DNA of 64,000 nucleotides from Methanobacterium sp. (lineage in GTDB: Archaea > Methanobacteriota > Methanobacteria > Methanobacteriales > Methanobacteriaceae): the NCBI GenBank assembly GCA_016222945.1, contig JACRPY010000002.1, positions 372,001 through 436,000 on the forward strand, read 5' to 3'. The position numbers were made by a program, and so were the translations under genes. The number at the start of each line of letters is the position of its first letter. The stretch's first letter is position 1. Under the pieces are notes generated by a model, which was not told the DNA's origin, did not search any database, and worked only from the letters and a program-made list of their open reading frames with translations. This document shows positions 55,917 to 64,000 of this stretch, piece by piece.

Positions 55917-55941
55917 ACTCAAAAATCCCGATTTTTACTCG
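55917..55941. repeat. Single mini-hairpin between convergent genes (locus H)
   Basis: AAAAATC-CC-GATTTTT lies in the 30-bp gap between the convergent 94-residue protein and the ACT-domain gene. It has the arm composition of the dispersed hairpins but only one unit. It may simply be a bidirectional terminator. Confidence 0.4.
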
Positions 55942-55943
55942 CT

Positions 55944-56600
55944 TTAAAATCTTTTTCCTTTAATTTTTTTAATATTAAAGTTAGCTGTATCAGCTACAGC
56001 CATAACGGCCATTACTCCTGCTTGAACAGGGTCGGTAACTACCAAATCTGCATATTCTGTAACACTTCCAGGCATATTAAGGCTTATTACTGTAACGCCG
56101 TGTTCTTTTTTAATTTCTTTTACAGCTTTAGAGATTTTGCCCCCCATAAGTGATCCTGCAAGAACAAGTGCTTCTATACGTGGAAGTCTTCCTGCAGCAG
56201 ATACTGCATCTGAAAGTTCAGTTTCACCTACAAGAGGGATGGTGTCAATACTAATACGTTCTCCTCTTATATTGTGTCTGTCTGCTTCCACTATTGCTCC
56301 ATGTGCTACTTGGGCGACTTGTGCGCCGCCTCCAATTATTATAATTCTTTTTCCATATATTTCAGTTAATGAAGGGTGAATTTCGATATTTTCTACTGAT
56401 TTAAACTTCCTTATATTAGCTGTTAGATCTTCTGCATTTCTTACGCCTTCCAGTTCCATATATACTGAAGCTGAGCTGTCTTTTTCAATGAAAAGATGAA
56501 TGTAAGTGATGTTCATCCCACATTTTGCCATTAAATCAGTAATATCTCTTAAAACACCTGGTTTATTTTCTGATTTTATTGTTATTGCAATTTTTCCCAT
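55944..56600 (-). CDS. ACT-domain DUF5612 protein
   Basis: 218 residues. An N-terminal ACT domain (ITIKSENKPGVLRDITDLMA, residues 5-75) precedes a C-terminal domain of the DUF5612 type. The latter has IIIIGGGAQVAQVAHGAIVEA, the RISIDTIPLVGE stretch and LVLAGSLMGGKISKAVKEIK. The glycine-rich strand resembles a nucleotide-binding loop. ACT domains bind amino acids, so a regulatory role in amino-acid metabolism is plausible. The family is largely confined to methanogens and has no proven function. Confidence 0.85.
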   Translation of the reverse strand: MGKIAITIKSENKPGVLRDITDLMAKCGMNITYIHLFIEKDSSASVYMELEGVRNAEDLTANIRKFKSVENIEIHPSLTEIYGKRIIIIGGGAQVAQVAHGAIVEADRHNIRGERISIDTIPLVGETELSDAVSAAGRLPRIEALVLAGSLMGGKISKAVKEIKKEHGVTVISLNMPGSVTEYADLVVTDPVQAGVMAVMAVADTANFNIKKIKGKRF

Positions 56601-56663
56601 TTAAATCACATAATTACATTTGGTGCAATCTAATAGATTATCTATTTACTTTTTATAATATAT

Positions 56664-57585
56664 TTAATTGAGCTTTTGACAGTCCGGGCAAATATAAGAT
56701 GAGGTGCTGCCAGTTTTAATCTTTTCAATTGTAGTGCCGCAATCTGGACATTTTTCTCCTTCTTTGTATGCTACAAAAAAGTCTTCCCGAGGAAATCCGT
56801 CATTTTTTCCATAAAAATCCATTTCATAGATTAATCCGCCTATATTCAATGATTTTTGAAGATTTTCTATCATAATTTCAAACAAATTATCAATTTGAGA
56901 ATCATTCAAGGTATTAACAGGTATTTGAGGATGTATTTTTGCTTTAAATAGGATATCATGGACATAAACATTCCCAATACTTCCAAAAATTTTTTATTTT
57001 TGGGGTTCAGGAAATCCTCAAAAAACTTCGGTTTTTGGGGGTTAGAAAATGCGAAGCATTTTCTAAAATTTCAAATTTCCTTCAACCGCCAATTTTCTTT
57101 TGATTTAATATTAAATTTTTAATTCCAGAACGACCTTTGCAGATGCTTTTAAAATATTCGAGAGTGAATTCTGGATCCAGTGGTGAGATTGCAATATCTT
57201 TTGTTGGTTTATGTTCTCCTAATTCATGGTCTTCAATTAATTCAACGTGTCCAAACCACCAGAATTTACATGTAAATCCTGAATTATCACTAAAATTGAA
57301 ACGACATTGATATTCATTTCTAAATTCTCCTCCAGAATAATATAGTATGTCTGCACCCATTCCAAGATTTAAAAGCAGATTATAATGATCTGAAAGATCG
57401 AAGAAGATCCATTTTCCTTTATTATAAACTTTTTTAATGGTTTTACCTGTAATTTGTCTTTTAAAATCATTTGATCCCATATTCAAGCATTTTTCTTGAA
57501 TTATGTCTGCAGATTCAAATTCTTTGGATTTAAGTTCGTTGTTCATTTGCCTGCTTAAAATCATTATTTCAGGAAGCTCTGCCAT
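56664..57585 (-). pseudogene. Fpg/Nei-family DNA glycosylase interrupted by a hairpin array
   Basis: The first 167 codons (57585 to 57082) begin MAELPEIMILS, with the Pro-Glu catalytic start of Fpg/Nei glycosylases after Met removal and Ala. They run to NLILNQKKIGG, then hit TGA inside an inserted hairpin array. The rest resumes in another frame at about 56984 as SIGNVYVHDILFKAKIHP, the second half of the helix-two-turn-helix, and continues to the zinc finger CPDCGTTIEKI...SYICPDCQ at 56664. Together about 270 residues fit the family, which removes oxidised bases. The frame offset requires an insert of 3n+1 bases. Probably inactive. Confidence 0.85.
56985..57085. repeat. Mini-hairpin array inside the glycosylase gene (locus C)
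   Basis: About 100 bp between the two glycosylase halves. Hairpins are TTAGAAAATGC-GAA-GCATTTTCTAA (57042-57066, 11 bp perfect), CAAAAAAC-TTCG-GTTTTTG type (57019-57037) and CCAAAAAT-TTTTT-ATTTTTGG (56983-57003). Outer arms AGGAAAT and ATTTCCT flank the first two. On the minus strand it reads ATTTCCTGAACCCCAAAAAT, almost the same as locus B, with 16 consecutive identical bases. Confidence 0.85.
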
Positions 57586-57597
57586 TTTAAAAACCTC

Positions 57598-58197
57598 TTA
57601 TATTTTATATGGGAAATACTTATCAACAGTTTTTCCCACGTCTTCTAACCATAATGCTCGTTCTTGGGGAGTGCTTGTAACCACAATTCTGTATATTTTC
57701 CTGTAAAACTTGTTAACACCGCAAAGATCGAAGATACAGTTTTTCCAGATTGTTTCTAAGGGGTCTTTAAATAAATCTGTTTCTCTTTCTTTTGAAGTGT
57801 TGGAAGTGTTAAAAACAATAGCTGTTTCGGCTTTTAAAAGACCGTTAGGAATGCCTTCTCCTGAATCTCCTTCTAAAAATTCATAAGCCACTCCAGGACG
57901 TATTACACGGTCTATCCATCCCTTTAAAATTGCAGGGGGCTGCCCCCACCAGTTGGGATGAATCACGATTATTCCTTCAGCGTTTGAAATTTCCTGACAG
58001 TGTTTTTCAATTAATGGAGTTAATTCTGCATTTTTAGGGATTTCTTTGCTTAAAAGGATTGGATCAAAATTTTCAGCGAATAAATCATGAAATATAACTT
58101 CATGTCCATTTTTTCCTAATTGGGCCACGACAGTTTCTGCAATGGCATGATTAAAGCTTCCTTTATCTGGATGGCCTAAAATTACGAGTATGTCCAT
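57598..58197 (-). CDS. NAD(P)H-dependent flavin oxidoreductase (NQO1/KefF-like flavodoxin fold)
   Basis: 199 residues of the flavodoxin-like NAD(P)H dehydrogenase family. MDILVILGHPDKGSFNHAIA is the FMN phosphate loop region. VIHPNWWGQPPAILKGWIDRV is the conserved flavin and quinone site segment. The C-terminus has WLEDVGKTVDKYF. The family reduces quinones or flavins by two electrons. It lies between a PNPOx-like gene (19 bp upstream) and the interrupted glycosylase (12 bp downstream), one operon that may deal with oxidative damage. Confidence 0.92.
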   Translation of the reverse strand: MDILVILGHPDKGSFNHAIAETVVAQLGKNGHEVIFHDLFAENFDPILLSKEIPKNAELTPLIEKHCQEISNAEGIIVIHPNWWGQPPAILKGWIDRVIRPGVAYEFLEGDSGEGIPNGLLKAETAIVFNTSNTSKERETDLFKDPLETIWKNCIFDLCGVNKFYRKIYRIVVTSTPQERALWLEDVGKTVDKYFPYKI

Positions 58198-58216
58198 TTA
58201 ATCAGCTCTTTTAATG

Positions 58217-58684
58217 TTAATATCCTGATTTTTTCCCAGTAATATGTTCTATTTTAATTTGGATTAGGGCTGTTTTATTCAACGTAGAATCAGAATATTC
58301 AAATGTTTTTTGGGTATTTTCACTATATTTTTGCATTATAATGTTTAATATTTCCTTTTTTTTATTATTATCATTAATAAATCTTGCTTTTCCAAATCCA
58401 ATGACACTATAATATTTCATTCCCCAATTACAGGTTTTATCTGATTTTACTAACTCATGTTTAATATCTACTTCGAAACATACGTTGTTGTTTTCTTTTA
58501 TAATGTCTATTTTACGCCCTTCACAAGCTGAATGAATGTAAATGTAATTATCTTTAAAACCGAAGTTCATTGGAACAATATAAGGTTTATTATCATTACA
58601 AAGGGCAATTCTACATACTTGAGCGTCATTTAATATTCTTTCAATTGTAGATTTGTCTTTAATTTCTTTATCATTTCTCCTCAT
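58217..58684 (-). CDS. Pyridoxamine 5'-phosphate oxidase-like flavin-binding protein
   Basis: 155 residues with a split-barrel flavin fold. IERILNDAQVCRIALCNDN, KPYIVPMNFGFKDNYIYIHS and GRKIDIIKENNNVCFEVD are typical of the NimA/PNPOx-like subfamily. WGMKYYSVIGFGKARFI continues the barrel. Members bind FMN, F420 or heme; the short form here often occurs with nitroimidazole resistance proteins. It heads the operon with the NAD(P)H oxidoreductase and the glycosylase remnant. Substrate not determined. Confidence 0.9.
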   Translation of the reverse strand: MRRNDKEIKDKSTIERILNDAQVCRIALCNDNKPYIVPMNFGFKDNYIYIHSACEGRKIDIIKENNNVCFEVDIKHELVKSDKTCNWGMKYYSVIGFGKARFINDNNKKKEILNIIMQKYSENTQKTFEYSDSTLNKTALIQIKIEHITGKKSGY

Positions 58685-58811
58685 TATTTTGCACCGTAAA
58701 TAATTTAAATTGTACTTTTATTTAAAACTAATGAAGTTGAGGCATATATTCTACTAAAATAAGATTCTAAAATGGTATTTTAAATAAAAATGATTTTTTA
58801 AACAAATCTTT

Positions 58812-60014
58812 TTAGATCCGTGTTTCATACTTTAATTCTTTAAATTTAATCTTAAATTTAGTTCCATGGGTTTTTTCAATTTCAATCTCCCCATCAAGTT
58901 GATCAATTAAATTATTTACCAGTTGCAGACCAAGTGAATCTGTGTTTTTAAAGTCAATGTCTTTGGGGATTCCTATTCCATCATCGCTGATGATTAGTTC
59001 ATATTTTTGGCCGTGAGTTTTAAAGGATACTTTGATTTCTCCCTGTTTTTTGTTGGTGAATGCGTATTTTAGGCTGTTGGAGACGAGTTCATTGATGATT
59101 AGGCCAAAGGGAATTGCTGTTTCAAGATTTAGTTTAATGTCATCAATTTCTGTAATGGCGTTGATATTGTTTTCTATAGCGCCGTAAAAGTAGGACAAAT
59201 CTGAAACTAAACTTTGAATATAATCTTTAATATTAATATGGGTTAATTTCTTTGATTTGTACAGTTTTTCATGGATCATGGCCATGGATTTAACTCGATT
59301 TTGGCTTTCTTGTAGTATATTTAAAGATTCTTCGCCTTCAACATAATTTTTTTGAAGATTCAAAAGACTGGAGATGATTTGCATATTGTTTTTCACTCGA
59401 TGATGGATCTCTTTAAGGAGTAACTCCTTCTCTTTTAAGGAATTTTCCATCTCCCTCTCCATTTTTTTATTTTCACTGATGTCAGTTAATATGATTCTAA
59501 ATTCTTTATAATCTCCTTTTTCATTAAAAACAACAACAGTATCTAAGGAGACAAAAAGAGGAATTTCATTTGCGGTTATCAACTCGATTTGGCATTGTTT
59601 TTTAAGGTGGGTTTTTTTGATTTCTTGAATGTGATCATGAAATGTTTTTTGATAAGAAGGTGCTATAAAACGGATAAAAGCTTCATCAATCAGGTATTTT
59701 CGGGGTTTTCCCAGAATTTTAGCTCCAGCAAGGTTTATTCTCTTTATAATCCCTTTTTTATCAAGAATCAAATAGCCTACAGGGGCGAAATCATATAGTT
59801 CATAATAATCCTTTCTTGAAGCTTCTAACTCAATCTGAGTTTTTATAAGGTCTTCATTCTGCATCTCAAGCTCAATCTGGTGAACTTCTAATTCGTGGAT
59901 AAGTTCATCAATTTCAAGCACTAGATTAGTTGAAGGTCCCTTTTTTTCGGTTAATGATTCTTCTGCTTTCATGCGGAGGTCTTCAAACTTTCCCCCGTAC
60001 TTGTTTTCCCTCAT
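58812..60014 (-). CDS. PAS-domain sensor histidine kinase (HisKA_2 type), soluble
   Basis: 400 residues without membrane segments. A coiled-coil N-terminus (about 30-65) leads to a PAS domain (about 70-190, YDFAPVGYLILDKKGIIKRI). The HisKA_2 phosphoacceptor region follows: LLLKEIHHRVKNNMQIISSL, with the His near residue 206. The HATPase domain has GLIINELVSNSLKYAF and IISDDGIGIPKD. It starts 54 bp after the CheB-CheR-PAS gene, so the two probably form one signalling unit. The response regulator is not in the window. Such orphan soluble kinases are frequent in Methanobacterium. Confidence 0.94.
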   Translation of the reverse strand: MRENKYGGKFEDLRMKAEESLTEKKGPSTNLVLEIDELIHELEVHQIELEMQNEDLIKTQIELEASRKDYYELYDFAPVGYLILDKKGIIKRINLAGAKILGKPRKYLIDEAFIRFIAPSYQKTFHDHIQEIKKTHLKKQCQIELITANEIPLFVSLDTVVVFNEKGDYKEFRIILTDISENKKMEREMENSLKEKELLLKEIHHRVKNNMQIISSLLNLQKNYVEGEESLNILQESQNRVKSMAMIHEKLYKSKKLTHINIKDYIQSLVSDLSYFYGAIENNINAITEIDDIKLNLETAIPFGLIINELVSNSLKYAFTNKKQGEIKVSFKTHGQKYELIISDDGIGIPKDIDFKNTDSLGLQLVNNLIDQLDGEIEIEKTHGTKFKIKFKELKYETRI

Positions 60015-60068
60015 AAAAACACTACCTCAACAAATGAGAAAATTTAAATTAAATAATTTATTATTTTT

Positions 60069-63023
60069 TCAAAAGTGTTTCTTATCCTGGCCGGTTACAT
60101 TTTCCATTGCCAGTAAAATCATATCAGTGCCTTTACCTTCCTGATAAATTTGGCGGGCATTTAAAACAATTTTTCTACGCCCTATATTTGGAAAATCATG
60201 TTCCACCACATAATCATGCAATTTTTTTTTCTTTGGGAGTATATCCTCTAACAGACTCCGCAGTGCAGGTATATCCCATTGTTTACCCCCTAAATCGTAA
60301 AAAATTTTATTGGTGGTTTCTTCAGGAGTAACAGCAAATGTTTTATAGAATGAGCTGTTGGCGGAAACCACTCTCATCTCATTATCCAACACCAATAATG
60401 ATTCACGCACCGTTTGAATCACACTATTTGCCAGTTTCAGTGCATCCTTGGCATCGTTTAACTGCCTTTTACTCTGGCTAATATTGTTAAAGGTAATTAC
60501 TGTTCCGTCAATGAGATTTTTAGATGTTTTATAAGGCATTATTCTGGTTTTAAACCATTCTCCATCTTTTGTTTGCAATTCTATTTCTTTAGAGGTTACT
60601 CTATCTGTAACCTGTTTGATGTCATCAATCAATCTATCATATTTTAAATTGGAGACAATATCTGAGATAGGGCGTCCTACATCAGATTCAATCATGTTTA
60701 TTAATTTAGTGGCTTCTTTGGTGAAGCGCCGGATATTTAGATCATTATCCAGAAATATAGTGGCGATTTCAGTACTGTTAAAGAGATTGTTCATATCATC
60801 CTGGGTCCGGGACAACTCATCAATTTTCAGCTGCAACTCGTTATTAACCGTGACCATCTCCTCGTTAATGGACTGCAATTCCTCTTTAGAGGTTTCTAAT
60901 TCTTCATTACTACTTTGAGCTTCCTCATTCATGGATTGAAGTTCTTCATTAGCTGATCTAAGCTCTTCATTTGAACTTCTCATCTCTTCAATTGTAACGT
61001 TCAAACGTTCCTTAGTTAACTTCAACTCACCCTCCAATTCCCTGATTCTTTCATCACCCTTGCTAGTCATATCCAATACTATTTTATCTTCTAGAATATC
61101 TTCCTGCAGTTGAACATCCTCAAAAGAAACAATTAACAATCCTTTAGTAGATTCATGTTTCAAAGGTTTTACCTCGAGGTTAACGATAACATGGCTTCCA
61201 TTGTTTTTCACCCGCAAACCTTCCAGTATTACTTCACTTTTTTTGGAAACTGCTTTTTGGATGGCTGAATTCAATTCAAACTTCAAACCTTCCCGTGCCA
61301 TATCCATAATATTTAGCATGGCCTTTCCAGGGGCAGGCTCCAGATAATTCCCTAAACGACCATGTATATATAAAATTTCACCTAAATCTGTTATTATTGC
61401 AGAAGGAGGGACATAGATATCTAAAAGCTCCTTTTCAACTAAGCTGGAAATATTTAATGCTACATTGCTATTTTTTGTAGGTTTAAGGGCCATTTCAGTG
61501 TCTAAATGTGTTACAGGGATAGTTCGAGTTATAGGATGGACATTTACATATCTGCGCACAAATTCTGTGGATTTAACACATTTAAATACTTTCCACTTTT
61601 TGTCTAACAGGGTAAAAGCATCAATAAATTCCCCTACACTTTCTGAAGGACCTAAAAATAGAATTCCATCATTATTAATGGCATAATTGAAATTAGAAAG
61701 TGCTTTTTGCTGTGCCTCGCTGTTAAGGTAGATCAAAAGGTTTCGGCAGGATAGAATATCCAGTTTGGTGAAGGGAGGGTCTTTAATAACATCGTGGGGA
61801 GCAAAGACTGCCATTTCCCGGATATCATTTCTAATAACAAAAAGATTGTCCTTTTTTATAAAATATTTTTGCAAACGTTTAGAGCTAATATCTGATGCTA
61901 TTGTGGTAGAATAGGTTCCTGAACGGGCTAATGTTATGGCATCCATATCAATATCCGTACCGAAAATTTGCACATCCAGATTTTTCCCGGATTCTTCTAT
62001 TAACTCCTGAATAGTAATAGCTATAGAATAAACTTCCTCACCACTTGAACAGCCGGGAACCCATACTCTAATATTATCTACATCTGATTTTAGTTCAATT
62101 AATTTCCTTATATTATTTTTAAGAGCATCAAATGCTGCATCATCCCTGAAAAAATTGGTAACATTAATTAAAAGTTCTTTAAACAAAATATCAATTTCAT
62201 ATGGACTTTCATGTAAATAACGGAGGTAAAGAGGCATGTTTTCTATTTGATGGACATTCATCCGTCTATTAATTCGCCTGTAAATTGTATTTTCTTTGTA
62301 GTAAGAAAAATCATGTCCTGTTCTATTTCTAATGAGCATAAAGATTTTTTGCAACGTTTTTTTAGTTTCTTCTTTAGGGGTATAAATTTTTGCAATGTTT
62401 TTTTGGGCAGATTTAGTGTAGGAAATCAGTTTTTCAGGCATTTCCTCTGGGGGCAAAATAAAATCCACCAGACCAGTTTCTATGGCACTAACAGGCATGC
62501 TATCTGAATCAGCGGTTTGGGGATCTTGAACCATAACCATCCCTGAAACAGCTTTTATGGATTTTAAACCCATTGTACCATCACTTCCATATCCAGAAAA
62601 GATTATGGCAATGGAATTTTCCTTTTGATCCTCAGCTAAATTATTAAAAAAGAAATTAATAGGCAATCGAAGCCCGTGTGGTTCTGAGGGTTCTATTAAC
62701 TGGAGAGTTCCATTCATCATTCCCATATCTCGGTTGGGAGGGATGATATACAGATGTTCAGGCTCTACTTTCATTCCATCTGTGGCCTGAAGCACTTTTA
62801 GAGGAGTGTACCTTCCCATAAGGTCCACCAGAGTACTTTCATGGGCGGGGTCTAGATGCTGTACCAGGATAAAAGCCATACCTGTATTTGGAGGCATTGC
62901 AGTGAAAAACTTTTTAAGAGCATCAAAACCTCCAGCCGATGCTCCGATAGCAACTACTGGAAATTTGTTTAATGATTCCTCCTTTTTTTCACCATTTAAT
63001 TTGCCTTTATTTTTTTTGCTCAT
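60069..63023 (-). CDS. CheB-CheR-PAS hybrid signalling protein
   Basis: 984 residues. Residues 22-205 form a CheB methylesterase domain with GASAGGFDALKKFF, VQHLDPAHES and SGYGSDGTMG (Ser-His-Asp). Residues 220-480 form a CheR methyltransferase with ITNFFRDDAAFDAL, the SAM site VWVPGCSSGEEVYSIAI and LDILSCRNLLIYL. A PAS-like domain, a strong coiled coil at about 665-760 (repeated SNEELRSANEELQSMNEE-type heptads) and two PAS domains complete it. There is no kinase domain; the partner kinase is encoded directly downstream. No chemoreceptors or archaellum genes are nearby, so a non-chemotactic sensing role is likely. Confidence 0.95.
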   Translation of the reverse strand: MSKKNKGKLNGEKKEESLNKFPVVAIGASAGGFDALKKFFTAMPPNTGMAFILVQHLDPAHESTLVDLMGRYTPLKVLQATDGMKVEPEHLYIIPPNRDMGMMNGTLQLIEPSEPHGLRLPINFFFNNLAEDQKENSIAIIFSGYGSDGTMGLKSIKAVSGMVMVQDPQTADSDSMPVSAIETGLVDFILPPEEMPEKLISYTKSAQKNIAKIYTPKEETKKTLQKIFMLIRNRTGHDFSYYKENTIYRRINRRMNVHQIENMPLYLRYLHESPYEIDILFKELLINVTNFFRDDAAFDALKNNIRKLIELKSDVDNIRVWVPGCSSGEEVYSIAITIQELIEESGKNLDVQIFGTDIDMDAITLARSGTYSTTIASDISSKRLQKYFIKKDNLFVIRNDIREMAVFAPHDVIKDPPFTKLDILSCRNLLIYLNSEAQQKALSNFNYAINNDGILFLGPSESVGEFIDAFTLLDKKWKVFKCVKSTEFVRRYVNVHPITRTIPVTHLDTEMALKPTKNSNVALNISSLVEKELLDIYVPPSAIITDLGEILYIHGRLGNYLEPAPGKAMLNIMDMAREGLKFELNSAIQKAVSKKSEVILEGLRVKNNGSHVIVNLEVKPLKHESTKGLLIVSFEDVQLQEDILEDKIVLDMTSKGDERIRELEGELKLTKERLNVTIEEMRSSNEELRSANEELQSMNEEAQSSNEELETSKEELQSINEEMVTVNNELQLKIDELSRTQDDMNNLFNSTEIATIFLDNDLNIRRFTKEATKLINMIESDVGRPISDIVSNLKYDRLIDDIKQVTDRVTSKEIELQTKDGEWFKTRIMPYKTSKNLIDGTVITFNNISQSKRQLNDAKDALKLANSVIQTVRESLLVLDNEMRVVSANSSFYKTFAVTPEETTNKIFYDLGGKQWDIPALRSLLEDILPKKKKLHDYVVEHDFPNIGRRKIVLNARQIYQEGKGTDMILLAMENVTGQDKKHF

Positions 63024-63201
63024 GAAACCTCCTTAAAATGACAATAAAAAGTTATCAAGATACAAAAGTTTCCTGATATGTATATTTGGATTTATTAATT
63101 AATATAAATGTCGAGAAAAAGAATTAATATATTAATTTATTTTTTATTTCCATATTTTCCAAGTTTTAACTTTCATGTTAATTTTTTACACACAAATTAT
63201 A

Positions 63202-63261
63202 CTAACGAACGTTAGTTTTATATACTACTTTCATCAACTTAACTATACGAACGAATGTTAG
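63202..63261. promoter_or_regulatory. Two operator-like sites flanking the TATA box of the TetR gene
   Basis: CTAACGAACGTTAG (63202-63215, nearly palindromic) and CGAACGAATGTTAG (63248-63261) agree at 12 of 14 bases and lie 46 bp apart. The TATA box TTTATATA (63217-63224) directly follows the first site. The second falls where transcription should start. This is a classic layout for autorepression by the TetR protein encoded immediately downstream, and it may also affect the divergent CheB-CheR gene. Confidence 0.65.
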
Positions 63262-63278
63262 TTAATAAGGTGAATATT

Positions 63279-63914
63279 ATGATATCACAAAAAACAAGCA
63301 AAACAACCAAAGAAAAAATATTCGACATATCCATCGACCTTTTCTCACAAAAGGGATTTGACGCAGTTTCTATCCGTGAGATAGCCAGAGGAGTAGGAAT
63401 AAGGGAAAGCTCCATTTATAACCACTACAAAAACAAAGAAGCAATCCTCGATACTATAATTGATTATTTTAAATCAGAACTTAACCAGAGCGGCCTGCCA
63501 GAAGAAGATGCAGAAGCATTAATAGAACAGGGCCCAAAAGTGTTCTTTGAAGTAGGGGCAAAGATGTATATAGAAAAGATTAACACGCCTCAGATGGAAA
63601 AAATATGGCGTTTAATTTCTATTGAAACATATCACAATGAAAAAATACGAGATTTTTTCAAAAAAGAGCTATTAGAAGAGCCCATAACTATTTGGGAAAA
63701 TACTTTCCAGATTATGATTGAAAAAAAGATGATCAAATCATTTAACCCCCGAACACTGGCCTATGAATACTTCTCATTTATCATATACCTATTCTTTGAA
63801 TATTTTGTCCTGAGATATGATGATGACTTTGATTCATTCATGGATTTAGCCCTGGAAAAGATAGCAAACCATACTGAATTCCTTCTAGAAGCTATTAAGG
63901 TTAAAGAGGAGTGA
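63279..63914 (+). CDS. TetR/AcrR family transcriptional regulator
   Basis: 211 residues from ATG 63279, which follows AAGGTGA; an ATG at 63255 overlaps the operator and is unlikely. The TetR HTH is clear: IFDISIDLFSQKGFDAVSIR, then EIARGVGIRESSIYNHYKNKEAIL. The C-terminal domain is helical and ligand binding. It is divergent from the CheB-CheR-PAS gene and 4 bp upstream of another start codon (63919), so it probably controls itself and the downstream operon, beyond the window. Confidence 0.93.
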   Translation: MISQKTSKTTKEKIFDISIDLFSQKGFDAVSIREIARGVGIRESSIYNHYKNKEAILDTIIDYFKSELNQSGLPEEDAEALIEQGPKVFFEVGAKMYIEKINTPQMEKIWRLISIETYHNEKIRDFFKKELLEEPITIWENTFQIMIEKKMIKSFNPRTLAYEYFSFIIYLFFEYFVLRYDDDFDSFMDLALEKIANHTEFLLEAIKVKEE

Positions 63915-63918
63915 GAAT

Positions 63919-64000
63919 ATGAAAACTTTTAAAATCGAAGCTTACGAAAAACTTTGTTTTTCGTACTCCAAAATTCGAAGAATTTTGAGAGATTTTAATG
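63919..64000 (+). CDS. Start of a downstream gene, or displaced start region, cut by window end
   Basis: An ATG with an excellent ribosome site (GAGGAGTGAG, overlapping the TetR stop) opens a frame, MKTFKIEAYEKL..., that remains open to the window end. After about eight codons it runs straight into two perfect hairpins of the dispersed family, and another ATG occurs at 63998. As at pyrD, the real coding start may be the second ATG, with an array inserted behind a duplicated or original start. Product unknown. Confidence 0.4.
   Translation, partial: MKTFKIEAYEKLCFSYSKIRRILRDFN
63944..63987. repeat. Mini-hairpin array after a start codon (locus I)
   Basis: ACGAAAAAC-TTT-GTTTTTCGT (63944-63964, 9 bp) and CAAAATTC-GAA-GAATTTTG (63969-63987, 8 bp) are perfect, both with 3-nt loops. 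They begin 25 bp after the ATG that follows the TetR gene. The array may continue past the window. Confidence 0.7.

Overview
The window comes from an AT-rich methanogenic euryarchaeon, most likely a mesophilic Methanobacterium or a close relative in the Methanobacteriales. This rests on gene content: coenzyme M biosynthesis genes (comD, comE and a damaged comC), archaeal FAICAR synthetase purP, the proteasome beta subunit, the KH/beta-CASP ribonuclease aCPSF1, the C/D-box RNP genes nop5 and fibrillarin, Hjc resolvase, an Rnl3-type RNA ligase, archaeal TATA boxes and tRNA genes mostly without an encoded CCA. No prophage, IS transposase, rRNA or CRISPR array was seen. GGTGA or AGGAGG ribosome sites a few bases before the start codon are common and were used to choose starts.

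Layout. 0-8.5 kb: three SAM methyltransferases, an ICL/PEP-mutase-family enzyme, a PEBP lipoprotein, a HEAT-repeat protein, a transglutaminase-like protein, a nitroreductase, a Taw2-like tRNA enzyme and purP. 8.8-11.4 kb: a TetR regulator and a repeat-built surface adhesin. 11.8-21.9 kb: psmB, aCPSF1, purM, comC (broken), an ABC1 kinase, comDE, fluC/crcB with its DUF190 partner, hisE and a CBS-ParB protein. 22-25.5 kb: gatB, a radical SAM protein and a five-gene tRNA cluster (Asn, CAT-anticodon, Glu, Leu, His). 25.6-36.3 kb: hjc, pyrK-pyrD, nop5 and fibrillarin separated by two membrane-protein genes, coaBC and a KH protein. 36.7-47.7 kb is one long minus-strand run: three PsbP-like paralogues, pheA, RNA ligase, five consecutive CBS-domain proteins, queE, queD and DUF366. 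47.8-58.7 kb: a DUF2254 membrane protein, hom, a solo Cas4-like nuclease, a ferredoxin, several small conserved proteins, an interrupted Fpg/Nei-type glycosylase and two redox proteins. 58.8-64 kb: a CheB-CheR-PAS hybrid with a histidine kinase, and a divergent TetR gene with two operator-like sites.

The most unusual signal is a dispersed family of short hairpin arrays (about 60-160 bp), seen at about ten loci. Each array is made of 6-11 bp perfect inverted repeats of type C-AAAA-x-C / G-x-TTTT-G, mostly closed by a 3-nt loop. The arms differ within an array, but at least three copies also share real sequence: a 16-nt exact match and an ATTTCC(T)GAACCCC block. One copy interrupts a DNA-glycosylase gene. 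One sits between a 33-bp direct duplication of the pyrD ribosome site and start. One forms the C-terminal codons of a nucleotidyltransferase, one follows a start codon at the window end, and others fill tRNA spacers. They look like small non-autonomous insertion elements.

A second theme is non-AUG initiation. Two genes have an ACG exactly where homology and the ribosome site place the start, and the RNA ligase appears to start at an ATT directly after the stop codon of the upstream CBS gene.
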